From the NCBI GenBank assembly GCA_024515975.1, contig JAMSKV010000001.1, positions 248,001-312,000 of the forward strand: a stretch of DNA of 64,000 bases, written 5' to 3'. Source of the DNA: Endosaccharibacter trunci. GTDB taxonomy: Bacteria; Pseudomonadota; Alphaproteobacteria; Acetobacterales; Acetobacteraceae. The translations under genes and the position numbers were made by a program. The first letter of the stretch is position 1. Each line of letters begins with the position of its first letter. Positions 17,898-26,755 of the stretch are shown here, in pieces. The notes under the pieces are model-generated. The model searched no databases, was not told the origin of the DNA, and saw only the letters and a list, made by a program, of their open reading frames with translations.

Positions 17898-19075
17898 GGG
17901 GGCGGGCACTCGATGAAACGCTGGATCGTGCCGGCGAGATCGTCCGGCGCGATGCCGCATAGCACGGGCTGGTCCTTCGCGCGGCCATTCCGCACCAGAT
18001 CGTAGCCCCCGTCGCGCCCGACCAGCACCAGGGGCGTCATGCCGGGATGGGCGCAGCCCTTGTCGCAGCCGGATACGTGGAGGACCGCGCCCTGTGGCAC
18101 CAGGGGCGCCAGACGCGCGGCGTCGGCGGCCGCGGCGACGCTGGCCTGGGCGCAGGAAGGACGGCCGATGCAGGCGGCGGTGCGGAGGCGCGGGTCGGCC
18201 GGGTCGATCAGGAGGTCGGACAGGACGGTCGGGATTGCCCGCATGCCTGCCTGGTCGAGCCCGCCGGCCAGGATCGAGCGGAACGGGGACAGGCGCAGCA
18301 CGCCGTCGCCGAACCGGGCGGAAAGTTCGGCCAGCCTGCGCAGCGCGTGCGCGTCGAACTGTCCCGGCGCGGCGCCGACGCCGAACAAGCCGGTCCCGAT
18401 CGGCCCCACCGCTTTCGGCGGGATCGCGTCGGGTGCATCGATCGGCGCGGCGGAAAGGCGGCCGCGTGCGGACAAGGCAGTCCCGTCAGAAACACGTTCC
18501 CCCGGCGGCAGATTCAGCGCCAGTTGCAGCGCGATCCCCGCAGCGTCCGATCCGTTGCAGGGAAGGCCGGTATCGCCTGCCTCGACGCGCCAGCCCTCCG
18601 GCACCGCCCGCAGCGCGATATCGGCACGAACCGAGCTGAGCGGCAGCACCCCGCCGCCATCGACCAGGAAGCCGAACTTGCCGGGCAGATGGGCGAAGGC
18701 CGGCTCGCGCAAGGCGGCTTCCAGAACCAGTGCCAGATCGCGCGTGTCCGGTGCACAGAGCGGGTCGTCGCCGGCAAGCGGCGAGACCATGATGTTGCGG
18801 CGCCTCTCCAGCGCCGGGTCGGGGTGGGCCAGGCCGTGCTCGAGCGCCGCCTCGGCGAAGGCGGCGGCGGAGGCCTCGCTGAAGCCGCGAAACTGGAGAT
18901 TGGCGCGATTGGTGATCTCGACCGCGCCGTTGCCGTGACGCAGGGCGAGCATGGCCAGCGCGTTACAGGCGGTGGCGTCGATCCGGCCGAAGCGCGGCTT
19001 GATTCGCAGGAGCAGCCCATCGCCGCTCCGCATCGGCGAGAACAGGTCCGGGCACCAGCCGCGCACGCGGCTCAC
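17894..19075 (-). CDS. cobG: Precorrin-3B synthase (CobG, oxygen-dependent)
   Basis: A 393-residue siroheme-free relative of nitrite and sulfite reductases. RGWCPDLFSPMRSGDGLLLR opens the ferredoxin-like domain. EITNRANLQFRG follows, and CIGRPSCAQ with HVSGCDKGCAHP supplies four cysteines for a [4Fe-4S] cluster. CobG uses O2 to hydroxylate C20 and form the gamma-lactone of precorrin-3B, so its presence marks the aerobic pathway. The start is the GTG at 19075, overlapping the cobN stop as GTGA, and its own stop overlaps cobH in the same way. The very long open frame upstream is antisense or shadow of cobN. Confidence 0.92.
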   Translation of the reverse strand: MSRVRGWCPDLFSPMRSGDGLLLRIKPRFGRIDATACNALAMLALRHGNGAVEITNRANLQFRGFSEASAAAFAEAALEHGLAHPDPALERRRNIMVSPLAGDDPLCAPDTRDLALVLEAALREPAFAHLPGKFGFLVDGGGVLPLSSVRADIALRAVPEGWRVEAGDTGLPCNGSDAAGIALQLALNLPPGERVSDGTALSARGRLSAAPIDAPDAIPPKAVGPIGTGLFGVGAAPGQFDAHALRRLAELSARFGDGVLRLSPFRSILAGGLDQAGMRAIPTVLSDLLIDPADPRLRTAACIGRPSCAQASVAAAADAARLAPLVPQGAVLHVSGCDKGCAHPGMTPLVLVGRDGGYDLVRNGRAKDQPVLCGIAPDDLAGTIQRFIECPPP

Positions 19076-22000
19076 GTCCCGTCTCCCAGGTCGTTGCGAC
19101 GCGGCCGCCAGAGGCCGCGTCGGACGGCCTCGGCGAAGCGCGCCTGCATCGCGGCGTGGGCGTCGGGATTGGCCTCGCGCAGGAAGCGCTCGGTTTCGGC
19201 ATTGCCCAGCGTTGCGCCGAACAGAAGCTCGAACTGCCGGTCGAACCGGTCCGGCAGCAGGGCTGCGAAACCGTGCAGCGCATCCAGCGTGCGGGCGATC
19301 TCGGCAGCACCGCGATAGCCGTGCTGTTTCATGCCGGCGATCCAGTCCGGATTGGCGGCGCGTCCGCGCACCACGCGGGCGAGTTCCTCCGCGGCGGTGC
19401 GCAGGCGCGGCGTTTCCGGGCGGGCGGTGTCGGCGTGGTAGATCGCGGGCTGCGCGCCGAGCGACGCGGCGGCGGCGGCGAAACCGCCGGCATGGGCCGC
19501 GACGTCCAGCCCGTCGAGCAGGTCGGTCTCGGCCATGTCGCCGATATGCAGCAAGGCTTCGGAGCCCGTGACGCGGTCGCGGAACGCATCCGGCTGCGCC
19601 TCGCCCTCGCGCTTGCCGCCATAGGCGAAGAAGCCGCCATCGAGATAGAGCGCGCCGAGCTCGGCGTGCTCGCCCCAGTCGCCGGCGGCCAGGCGCCGTT
19701 CCAGGCCGGTGCCGTAGCTGCCGGGCGCGGCGCCGAAGATGCGCGCCGTGGCGGTCTCGCGCGCAGCGCCGTCGAGCCCGCGCGCGGCGGCGGCGAGTGC
19801 GTTCCACTCCGCTGGCTCCTCGCGCGCGGCCACGGCCTGCACCGCCTGGTCGAACAAGGCGATCTGCGCCGGGAAGGCGTCGCGGAACAGGCCGGAGATG
19901 CGCAGCGTCACGTCTACGCGCGGCCGGTCCAGCACCGGCAAAGGCACGATCTCCAGCCCGGACACGCGGTTGGAGCCCGCGTCCCAGACCGGCTTCACCC
20001 CCATCAGGATCAGCGCCAGTGCCAGATCCTCGCCGCCTGTGCGCAGGGAGGTGGAGCCCCAGAGATCGATCATGGCGCTGCGCAGCCAGTCGCCCTGGTC
20101 CTGCATGTGCCGTTCCAGCAGGGCGCGCGCGGCCTTCTCGGCCAGGACGACGGCGCTGCGGGTGGGGATGGCGCGCGGATCGACGCTGAACAGGTTGCGC
20201 CCGGTGGGCAAAACATCGGCACGACCGCGCGTGGGCGCGCCGGCCGGGCCGGGCTCGACGAAGCGGCCGTCCAGCGCGGCGAGCAGCGCCCGCATCTCCG
20301 CCTGCGGACTCGCATCGAGCGCTTCGGCCGCGCGCTCCCCCCGCGCAGCGCGCTCCCCCGCCGCAACGCGCTCGATCGCGGCCAGCAGCGCCTCGCGTCG
20401 CGGTGGGGGGCGGCCGAAGACGTGCAGCCCGTCCCGGATCTGCATCTCCTTCACGTCGCAGAGATAGGCGTCGAGACGGGCCAGTGCCTCGGCATCGTCG
20501 GAGCCGGGTTCGACACCGCTTTCGGCCAGCAGACCGCACGCCTCTGCCCGGTCGAGGATGTCCCGGCGCAGCAGCCTGCCACGGCGCGCGTCGAGCCCGT
20601 CCGCCGCGGCGAACTCGTCGATCAGCCGCTCCAGCTCCAGCGCATCGCCATGCAGGCCGGCGCCGCCGATCGGCGGCGTGAGATGGCCGATCGTCACCGC
20701 GCCGAGGCGGCGTTTGGCGGCGGCGGCCTCGCCCGGATTGTTGCAGATGAACGGGTAGATCACCGGCAGGCCGCCCAGAAGCGCGCTCGGCGCGCACTCG
20801 ATCGAGGGTGCCGTGGCCTTGCCGGGTAGCCATTCCAGCGTGCCGTGTGCGCCGAGATGCACCACGGCGTGGATGTCGAGGTGCCGCCGCAGCCAATGGT
20901 GGACGCCGATATAGGTCGGGTGCGGCGGCAGGTCGGGATCGTGATAGCCCGCCTTTCGGTCGCGCCCGTCGCCGCGATCCGGCTGGATCGCGACCACGAT
21001 CCGGCCGAGACGCAGATGCCGCAGAGCGACTCCGGTTCGGGGCGTATCCCAGCCGGCGGCGACCCGGTCGCGCAGCGGAGCGGGCAGGGCATCGAGTGCG
21101 TCGCATAGGGCTGCCGCATCGAGGATCGGCGCGGGAACATCGTGGCAAAGCGCCTGCACCAGACTGGCCTGATCGGGAACCGGGCCGGTGTCGTAGCCTT
21201 GCGTCCGCAGCGTTTCGAGAATGGCGTGCAGACTGGCGAACACGTCGAGCCCGACCGCATGGCCGGTCTGGCCGCCCAGGGCGGGATAGTCCGACAGGAT
21301 GACGGCGATTCGGCGTTCCGCGCGCGGCGTGCCGGCGAGCCTGGCCCAGCCGGCCGCGCGATCGGCGATCAGGGCGATGCCGTCCGCATGCGGGGCGTTG
21401 TAGCGCGCGGCGAACCCGCCGGGAGCGGTTTCGGGACGGTGCCGCTTGAACGAGATCGCCGTGCCGGCGAGACGCCCGTCCAGTTCGGGCAGCACGACCT
21501 GCATGGCCAGATCGGCTTGCGACAGGCCGCGCCGGCTCGCCGCCCAGGCCGGTTCGTCCGATGCCGGCTGCAGCAGCTGGATCACCGGCGCCTCGGCGGC
21601 ATCGAGCGGCGAGCCGTCCTCTCCGCGTGCGGAGAAGAAGGTGGCGTTCAGCACCACGGCCGGCTGCGTCGCGCGGAGCCGGTCTCGCACGAAACGGGCG
21701 GCGGCCGGCTCCTTCAGCGAGGCGACGAAGATCAGCTCGGCATCGAGCCCGCGTCGATCAAGCGCCTCTGCGAGCGCCTCGAACGGCGCGATGTCCTCGG
21801 CAACCAGATGGGCACGGTAGAACAGGATGGTCGCCAGAGGTCGCGTGCGCTGTTCGGGGGCCGGGCGATGCAGCCCGGCCGTCGGAACGGGCTGGGGGTC
21901 CAGACCGTGATCTGCGCCGTATCCCGCCAGATGCGCCAGCAGTTCGAGCGCCGCGCGGTGGTTGCGCGGTCCGCCCTCGCGCAGGAACCCGTCGAGGCGG

Positions 22001-22413
22001 CGGAGCACCGGTTCCGGCACCGTGCTCAGCGCGGCAAGGCGCGGATCGGGCTGCGCGTCGCCCGGCACCATGGCCAGCGGGATGCCCTGGCGATGGCAGG
22101 TTGCAGCCAGCTCCTCCGCGCCGTAGCGCCAATGGTCGAGCCCCCCGAGCAGGCGCACGAACACGCAGCCGGATCCGGCGATGGTGTTCTCGGCGTAGAG
22201 GTCCACCGACATCGGATGACGCAGGCTGCCGAGCGATTGCAGCCGGAGCGAGGGCGCGAACCCGTCCGCGCGCAGGGCGAGTTCCGCCGATGCGAGCGCG
22301 GCCAGATCGCTATCCGAGAAGCTGAGCACGAGGAGATCGGCCGGTGCGTGGCCGTGATCCAGCGCTTCGGCCTGCTCGTCGAGCGTCCTGGTTTCGCGGA
22401 CCAGCAGATGCAC
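19072..22413 (-). CDS. cobN: Cobaltochelatase subunit CobN
   Basis: A 1113-residue protein, the large porphyrin-binding subunit of the ATP-dependent cobaltochelatase that inserts Co2+ into hydrogenobyrinate a,c-diamide. Recognisable parts include VVLNATFFSA, VILSDYPALGG, VVHLGAHGTLEWLPGK near the middle, YPFICNNPGEAAAAKRR and DLWGSTSLRTGGEDLAL. It is slightly shorter than the ~1250-residue classical CobN. The start is the GTG at 22413, 14 bases after the cobW stop with AAGGGA upstream. The partner subunits (the CobS and CobT AAA/VWA proteins) are not in the window. Confidence 0.92.
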   Translation of the reverse strand: MHLLVRETRTLDEQAEALDHGHAPADLLVLSFSDSDLAALASAELALRADGFAPSLRLQSLGSLRHPMSVDLYAENTIAGSGCVFVRLLGGLDHWRYGAEELAATCHRQGIPLAMVPGDAQPDPRLAALSTVPEPVLRRLDGFLREGGPRNHRAALELLAHLAGYGADHGLDPQPVPTAGLHRPAPEQRTRPLATILFYRAHLVAEDIAPFEALAEALDRRGLDAELIFVASLKEPAAARFVRDRLRATQPAVVLNATFFSARGEDGSPLDAAEAPVIQLLQPASDEPAWAASRRGLSQADLAMQVVLPELDGRLAGTAISFKRHRPETAPGGFAARYNAPHADGIALIADRAAGWARLAGTPRAERRIAVILSDYPALGGQTGHAVGLDVFASLHAILETLRTQGYDTGPVPDQASLVQALCHDVPAPILDAAALCDALDALPAPLRDRVAAGWDTPRTGVALRHLRLGRIVVAIQPDRGDGRDRKAGYHDPDLPPHPTYIGVHHWLRRHLDIHAVVHLGAHGTLEWLPGKATAPSIECAPSALLGGLPVIYPFICNNPGEAAAAKRRLGAVTIGHLTPPIGGAGLHGDALELERLIDEFAAADGLDARRGRLLRRDILDRAEACGLLAESGVEPGSDDAEALARLDAYLCDVKEMQIRDGLHVFGRPPPRREALLAAIERVAAGERAARGERAAEALDASPQAEMRALLAALDGRFVEPGPAGAPTRGRADVLPTGRNLFSVDPRAIPTRSAVVLAEKAARALLERHMQDQGDWLRSAMIDLWGSTSLRTGGEDLALALILMGVKPVWDAGSNRVSGLEIVPLPVLDRPRVDVTLRISGLFRDAFPAQIALFDQAVQAVAAREEPAEWNALAAAARGLDGAARETATARIFGAAPGSYGTGLERRLAAGDWGEHAELGALYLDGGFFAYGGKREGEAQPDAFRDRVTGSEALLHIGDMAETDLLDGLDVAAHAGGFAAAAASLGAQPAIYHADTARPETPRLRTAAEELARVVRGRAANPDWIAGMKQHGYRGAAEIARTLDALHGFAALLPDRFDRQFELLFGATLGNAETERFLREANPDAHAAMQARFAEAVRRGLWRPRRNDLGDGT

Positions 22414-22427
22414 CGGACGGTGTTCCC

Positions 22428-23468
22428 TTATCCGCCGCGAATGGCGCGGGCGATGCCGTCGCGATCGAGGCCGCTGCGTCCGATCACGACGATGCCGCCC
22501 TGGCGTGTCTCGGACGGGCTCCAGGGACGGTCGAACTGGTGCCGGAAGCGGTCGCCCACCCCCTGTACGGCAAGACGCATCGGCCGTCCCGCCAGGGCCG
22601 CGAAGCCCTTCATGCGCAGGACATCGTGTTCGGCGGCGACGGCGCGCAGACGCTCGACCAGCGCCTCGGCATCCGTCTGCTCGGCGATCTCGACCACGAA
22701 GCTGTCGAAATCGTCGTGCTCGTGCTCGCCATCGACGGCATCGTGATGCGAGGGGCGGCTGGCGAGATCGTCTTCCGCGGCGGCATCCAGGCCGAGCAGC
22801 ACGGCCGGATCGAGCCGGCCCTCGTTGGCGCGCAGTATCTTTACCGCGCGTGGCAGATGCGCGGACACGTCGCGTTCCACCGCCCCCAGCGCACCCTCGT
22901 CCAGCAGGTCGCATTTGTTCAGCACGACGAGATCGGCGGCGCCGAGCTGATCCTCGAACACCTCGGCCAAGGGGTTGTCGTGATCGAGCGCGGCATCGGC
23001 GGCGCGCTGGGCCTCCACCGCCACGGGATCGTCGGCGAAGCGGCCGGCGGAGACGGCCGGCGCGTCCACCACCGCCACCACCCCATCCACGGTCACGCGG
23101 GTGCGGATCGACGGCCAGTTGAACGCCTTCAGCAGCGGTTTCGGCAGGGCGAGCCCGGAAGTCTCGATGACGATGTGTTCCGGCGGGTCGGCGCGGTCGA
23201 GCAGGGCTTCCATGGTGGGCAGGAAATCGTCCGCCACCGTGCAGCACAGGCAGCCATTGGCCAGCTCGACGATATCCTCGTCGCGGCATCCGGGAATGCC
23301 GCAGGAGCGCAGCGTGTCGCCGTCGATGCCGAGCGAGCCGAACTCGTTGACGATCACGGCGATGCGCTTGCCGCCGCTATGCCCGAGCACATGGCGCAGC
23401 AGGGTGGTCTTTCCGGCGCCGAGAAACCCGGTGATCACCGTGGCGGGAACCTTGGTGGGGACGCTCAT
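22428..23468 (-). CDS. cobW: CobW, COG0523 GTPase metallochaperone
   Basis: A 346-residue G3E-family GTPase. The Walker A motif ITGFLGAGKTTLL is at residues 12-24, the family metal-binding CLCC at residues 73-76, and VVLNKCDLL further on. A stretch rich in His, Glu and Asp (HHDAVDGEHEHDD) lies before the C-terminal CobW-C domain. CobW is thought to supply Co2+ for cobaltochelatase, consistent with cobN just downstream. The ATG at 23468 overlaps the DUF1636 stop by 4 bases. Confidence 0.95.
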   Translation of the reverse strand: MSVPTKVPATVITGFLGAGKTTLLRHVLGHSGGKRIAVIVNEFGSLGIDGDTLRSCGIPGCRDEDIVELANGCLCCTVADDFLPTMEALLDRADPPEHIVIETSGLALPKPLLKAFNWPSIRTRVTVDGVVAVVDAPAVSAGRFADDPVAVEAQRAADAALDHDNPLAEVFEDQLGAADLVVLNKCDLLDEGALGAVERDVSAHLPRAVKILRANEGRLDPAVLLGLDAAAEDDLASRPSHHDAVDGEHEHDDFDSFVVEIAEQTDAEALVERLRAVAAEHDVLRMKGFAALAGRPMRLAVQGVGDRFRHQFDRPWSPSETRQGGIVVIGRSGLDRDGIARAIRGG

Positions 23469-23842
23469 CGGGCAGGCTCCGGGAGGGGAAGGGCAGGAAC
23501 ACGACCGAGCACCATGTCGGCCAGGCTGGCGGGACGTTTGGATGGCATCACCGTGCCGGTCTTCGAGGCGCGATAGGCGGTGGCGAACGCGGCGATATCT
23601 TCCGCCTTGTCCGGCGTCAGGCGGCCGATCAGATAGGTCCATTTCCCCGGCATCGAGATGGCGGCGCTGCATCCGTCATTGCAGACCGCCAGGCATTCCA
23701 CGCCGATCAGGTGCAGGTCGGGTGAGCCCAGCGCCCGCAGCCTGTCATGCAGCACGCGTCCGGGGCGTGGCGACAGCTCCGTGCCGGCACGGCAGCTGGT
23801 GCAGACATGCAGCACGGGGATCGGGGATTCGTCACGCAACAC
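23465..23842 (-). CDS. DUF1636 cysteine-containing protein, first gene after the cobalamin riboswitch
   Basis: A 125-residue protein of the DUF1636 type, often found beside cobW and cobN; its activity is not established. VLHVCTSCRAG near residue 14 and GVECLAVCNDGCSAAI near residue 50 provide five cysteines (14, 17, 50, 54, 58) in an arrangement like that of thioredoxin-fold [2Fe-2S] ferredoxins, so a metal or cluster site is likely. The start is taken at the GTG at 23842 because GGGAG lies 5 bases upstream; GTG at 23848 or TTG at 23839 are possible. It overlaps cobW by 4 bases. A role in cobalt delivery or redox support for corrin synthesis is inference from context. Confidence 0.8.
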   Translation of the reverse strand: MLRDESPIPVLHVCTSCRAGTELSPRPGRVLHDRLRALGSPDLHLIGVECLAVCNDGCSAAISMPGKWTYLIGRLTPDKAEDIAAFATAYRASKTGTVMPSKRPASLADMVLGRVPALPLPEPAR

Positions 23843-23964
23843 AGCCACTCCCGGGCGCCGCTTCGCCGGACCATCCGGCGCAGCAAGACGGGGGGCTGAT
23901 CCGCTCCGCCCCGGACGCTGGATGGCGTACGAGGTCGCGCACGGTGCCGCGCACCGCGAACGAA

Positions 23965-23992
23965 GCCAGGCCGGGCACCCCGCCGGTCTGGC
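23965..23992 (-). other. Stem-loop just downstream of the cobalamin aptamer
   Basis: On the minus strand GCCAG and CCGG arms pair with CCGG and CTGGC arms around an 8-base loop. The stem lies within 15 bases of the 3' end of the riboswitch aptamer and about 120 bases before the first start codon. No U-run follows, so it is not a classical terminator. It may be part of the expression platform. Confidence 0.4.
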
Positions 23993-24002
23993 ACGGATTG
24001 CG

Positions 24003-24185
24003 TCGCGGCAGGTCTCCTGGCTCGCGGTTCCGGACCCGGCAAGGTCCACGCGGCTCGACCGCCTTCCCGGCGCCGGAGCGCCAGTGGCCAATCGCGAACC
24101 GCTCACCGCCTACAGTTGCGGGGGCAGCGACGGAGTGGGCCAGTGGAGGCCGCACCGTCTTCCCTTTTCACCTCCCTTTCGGGAG
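24003..24185 (-). promoter_or_regulatory. Cobalamin (adenosylcobalamin) riboswitch
   Basis: On the minus strand the conserved elements occur in the correct order: GGGAAGACGGTGCGG (24164-24150), the B12-box core CTGCCCCCGCAACTGT (24127-24112), GCCACTGG near 24088, GGGAAGGC near 24068, and the closing GAGCCAGGAGACCTGCC ending near 24008. These are the defining segments of the Rfam cobalamin class. It precedes the run DUF1636-cobW-cobN-cobG-cobH-cobI-cobJ and should reduce its expression when adenosylcobalamin is abundant. Confidence 0.95.
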
Positions 24186-24293
24186 GACCATCGACGGTCG
24201 ATGTGTAGGCGCGCCCGGGGTGGCGCGGCAAGCACCTGCTGGCAGCAGATGACGATACGAACTTGCCGAATGCTGCTGTCCGCCCGGCCGCGA

Positions 24294-24866
24294 TCAGGAA
24301 TTCCGCCGCGCCGGCAGCATCCGACCCAGGACCGGGTTCCGGTCGAAGACCTGATGCTTGATCACGCCGAGCAGATGCAGTGCCAGCAGGGCGATCAGCA
24401 CGTAGCTGAGCCAGACATGCACCGAGAACCAGAAGGCGTGCACGGCCTCCTTCTGCGCCGGGGGCAGATCGGCGATGGCGGCGATGCGGAACCAGGGGAT
24501 GGTCCAGAACAGGGTCAGCGGATGCTGCGCCGCGAACTTGAAGGCGGAATCGTGTATCCAGCCGGTGATCGGCAGGGCCAGGATCAGCACATAGAGCAGC
24601 GCGTGCGCCAGATGCGCGCCGCCGCGTTCGAGCGCCGGCATGGAGTCGGGCAGCGGCGGCGGCCGGTGCGACAGGCGCCAGAGGATGCGGAGAAGCACCA
24701 GGCCAAGCACGGTCAGGCCGAAGGATTTGTGCAGGTCGATGGCCGGCCGGACCGCCGAATCCGGCAAGGAGGAGATGAACCAGGTGTAGGACAGGTTGGC
24801 GATCACCAGCACGGCGACCAGCCAGTGCAGAACCATCGCTGTCCGGGTGTAGCGCTGCGCGCTCAT
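24294..24866 (-). CDS. Cytochrome b561 family protein
   Basis: A 190-residue four-helix membrane protein of the prokaryotic b561 type. Histidines that could ligate two b hemes lie in the helices: MVLHWLVAV, IDLHKSFGLTV, LAHALLYVLILALPITGW and, near the end, FSVHVWLSYVLIALLALHLL. Such proteins move electrons between quinol and periplasmic acceptors, or act as superoxide:quinone oxidoreductases. The ATG at 24866 has GGGGAG 7 bases upstream; the longer open frame lacks such a site. It is a single-gene unit between the riboswitch and the glycosyltransferase. Confidence 0.9.
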   Translation of the reverse strand: MSAQRYTRTAMVLHWLVAVLVIANLSYTWFISSLPDSAVRPAIDLHKSFGLTVLGLVLLRILWRLSHRPPPLPDSMPALERGGAHLAHALLYVLILALPITGWIHDSAFKFAAQHPLTLFWTIPWFRIAAIADLPPAQKEAVHAFWFSVHVWLSYVLIALLALHLLGVIKHQVFDRNPVLGRMLPARRNS

Positions 24867-25181
24867 GTGAAACTCCCCCGATCCGGCCGTCCAGGTGATT
24901 CGGCCGGGAGGGGCATTATGCCAGCGGGCGGTGCGCGGAAGGCAAGCCCGCGCTGGTAAAGAAAGGGCAATTTTCATCTGGAAGAGAGTGCGAAAAGCCG
25001 TTCGCCGCGTCTATCCGAAGTAATGACCGAACCATGGAGGCGAACGGACGGAGATCGGCAAAATATTCATTCCATAGAGGAACGTTTCGCATGGGTTTCC
25101 ATGCCGTGAGGGTGGCTCGGGCTGGCGACTCACCGCCGATTGGCGCTATCGCGATCGGAGCGATGCGAAAGGTGCGCTCGA
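24867..25181 (+). other. Intergenic region, nothing recognised
   Basis: About 315 bases between the divergent b561 and glycosyltransferase genes. It is more AT-rich than its surroundings, so promoters for both are likely here, but no convincing -35/-10 pair, operator or known riboswitch was seen. A cyclic-di-GMP riboswitch was considered and not found. Confidence 0.4.
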
Positions 25182-26567
25182 ATGGATGCCTCCCTGTCCG
25201 CCGTGCTGGCCGAACGGCGGCGCGTGCTGTCGCCGCGCTTCTCGCCGCCGCCTACGCCGGCAGCCAGCGTGCTGATCCATGGCGCCGTGATGCTGCTCTG
25301 GGTCCTGCTGATCCTGCGCGCCTTCGGTGGGGGCGGCCTGTTCGCCTGGTCGGCCGGGCTGGTCTATGTGGTCTACGACACGCTGCTGCTGGTCTTCGTG
25401 TTCCGGCAATCCCTGTTTCTGGTGCGGAAACATGCCGAAGCGGCGATTCCGGCCGCGTCCCTGCCCAGCGCTACCGTGATTGTCGCCGCCCATAACGAGT
25501 CCGGGGTTCTGGCCGACACGATCGCCGCATTGCGCGGACAGACCACGCCGCCGGACTGCATCCTGATTGCCGATGACGGATCCGACGACGGCACCGACCG
25601 GCTGCTGCGCGAGCGGTTCGGGCTCGAACCCGATGGCGGCGGGGCGCTGCGGTGGCTCCGGCTTCCGCGCGGCGGCAAGGCGCTGGCGCTCAACCAGGCG
25701 ATCGCGCATGCCGACACCGCACTGGTCATGACCATCGACGCCGACACGCAGGTGGAGCCGGATGCGCTGGAAGCGATGCGCCGCGCCTTCGTGCTCGATC
25801 CGGCGCTGGTGGCGGCGACCGGCGTGCTGCGTCCGTTCTGCGCGCCCGGCCTGTCCGGCCGTTTGATGCAGTGGTTCCAGGGCTACGAATACATTCGCAA
25901 CTTCCTGTCCCGCGCCGCCTGGGGGCGTGTGGGGGCGCTGATGCTGCTGAGCGGGGCGTTCTCCTGCTACAAGCGCGACGCGGTGCTGGAGGTGGGCGGG
26001 TTCGATCCGGATTGCCTGGTCGAGGACTACGAACTCACCCATCGCATGCGCGATCATTCCGGACGCGACGGGCTCGGCTGGCGCATGGCGGTGATCGGCA
26101 CGGCGCAGGCCAGCACGGAGGTGCCCGGCACGCCCGGCCTGTTCCTGCGTCAGCGCCGGCGCTGGTTCGGCGGCTTCCTGCAGACCCAGCTCTGGTATCG
26201 ACACATGGTCGGCAACCGGCGCTACGGCGTGCTCGGCTGGGCCATGCTGCCGGTCAAGGCGATCGACACCATGCAGCCGTTCTACGGGCTGATCGGCGCC
26301 GTGCTGATCCTGGCCTTCCTGCTGCATGGCCGGTTCGACGTTCTGCTGCCGGTGGCGAGCGTGATCGGTGCCAAGATCGTGCTCGATATCGGGTTCCATC
26401 TGTGGTCGCTGCACGCCTATCGCGCCTGGCTCGGGCGTGGCCGCCGCGCCTCGATCCCGCTGGCGATCCTGGCGTCGCTGCTGGAGCCGTTCTCGTTCCA
26501 GCTCCTGCGCCATCTGGGTGCGGCATTGGGCTGGGTATCGTTCCTGCGCCGGTCGCGGCGCTGGTGA
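25182..26567 (+). CDS. Membrane-bound family 2 glycosyltransferase (BcsA/PgaC-like)
   Basis: A 461-residue processive-type GT2 enzyme. Two N-terminal membrane helices are followed by the GT-A domain with VIVAAHNESG, DDGSDDG, TIDADTQ and LVEDYELTHRMR. QRRRWFGGF is the Q(Q/R)xRW motif that binds the growing chain, and two or three C-terminal helices follow. Relatives make cellulose, poly-N-acetylglucosamine or hyaluronan; the sugar used here cannot be read. There is no PilZ domain and no accessory bcs or pga gene nearby. The ATG at 25182 has AAAGGTG upstream; a TTG at 25140 would add 14 residues. Single-gene unit. Confidence 0.85.
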   Translation: MDASLSAVLAERRRVLSPRFSPPPTPAASVLIHGAVMLLWVLLILRAFGGGGLFAWSAGLVYVVYDTLLLVFVFRQSLFLVRKHAEAAIPAASLPSATVIVAAHNESGVLADTIAALRGQTTPPDCILIADDGSDDGTDRLLRERFGLEPDGGGALRWLRLPRGGKALALNQAIAHADTALVMTIDADTQVEPDALEAMRRAFVLDPALVAATGVLRPFCAPGLSGRLMQWFQGYEYIRNFLSRAAWGRVGALMLLSGAFSCYKRDAVLEVGGFDPDCLVEDYELTHRMRDHSGRDGLGWRMAVIGTAQASTEVPGTPGLFLRQRRRWFGGFLQTQLWYRHMVGNRRYGVLGWAMLPVKAIDTMQPFYGLIGAVLILAFLLHGRFDVLLPVASVIGAKIVLDIGFHLWSLHAYRAWLGRGRRASIPLAILASLLEPFSFQLLRHLGAALGWVSFLRRSRRW

Positions 26568-26625
26568 CCAGACTCAGGAAGGGGGTGTCTGCCTATTTGA
26601 CTCCGCACGTCGCCGGTCCTCGCGG

Positions 26626-26695
26626 CCAAACGGACAGAAGTCTTTTTGCTTCTTTTTCTTCAGAAAAAGAAGATTCTGCCTGTTTCCACGCCAAA
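26626..26695 (+). repeat. Dispersed hairpin repeat, copy B
   Basis: This is the most regular copy. CTTCTTTTTCT and AGAAAAAGAAG form a perfect 11-bp inverted repeat with a 2-base centre, flanked by CGGACAGAAGTCTTTTTG upstream and ATTCTGCCTGTTTCC downstream. Copies A (5511) and C (32472) are on the minus strand. It lies between the glycosyltransferase and cyclophilin genes and could also affect transcript 3' ends, though no U-run follows. Confidence 0.65.
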
Positions 26696-26755
26696 AACTG
26701 CATAACACCATCCATGGCTTTTCCTCCGACGCGGAGGCTGTTCCGGAACCGATCC

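Noticed and set aside
19156..20829. A 557-codon plus-strand frame inside cobN
   Set aside because: Antisense to cobN, with no domain. Several similar frames (for example 21142-22746 and 41936-43777) were dismissed for the same reason.
25140..25181. TTG start adding 14 residues to the membrane glycosyltransferase
   Set aside because: The ATG at 25182 has a better ribosome site and the added residues are charged and unlike the family.
26640..26695. Hairpin repeat copy B as an ordinary rho-independent terminator
   Set aside because: The stem is AT-rich and no T-run follows it in either direction, while related copies occur elsewhere, so a repeat family explains it better.
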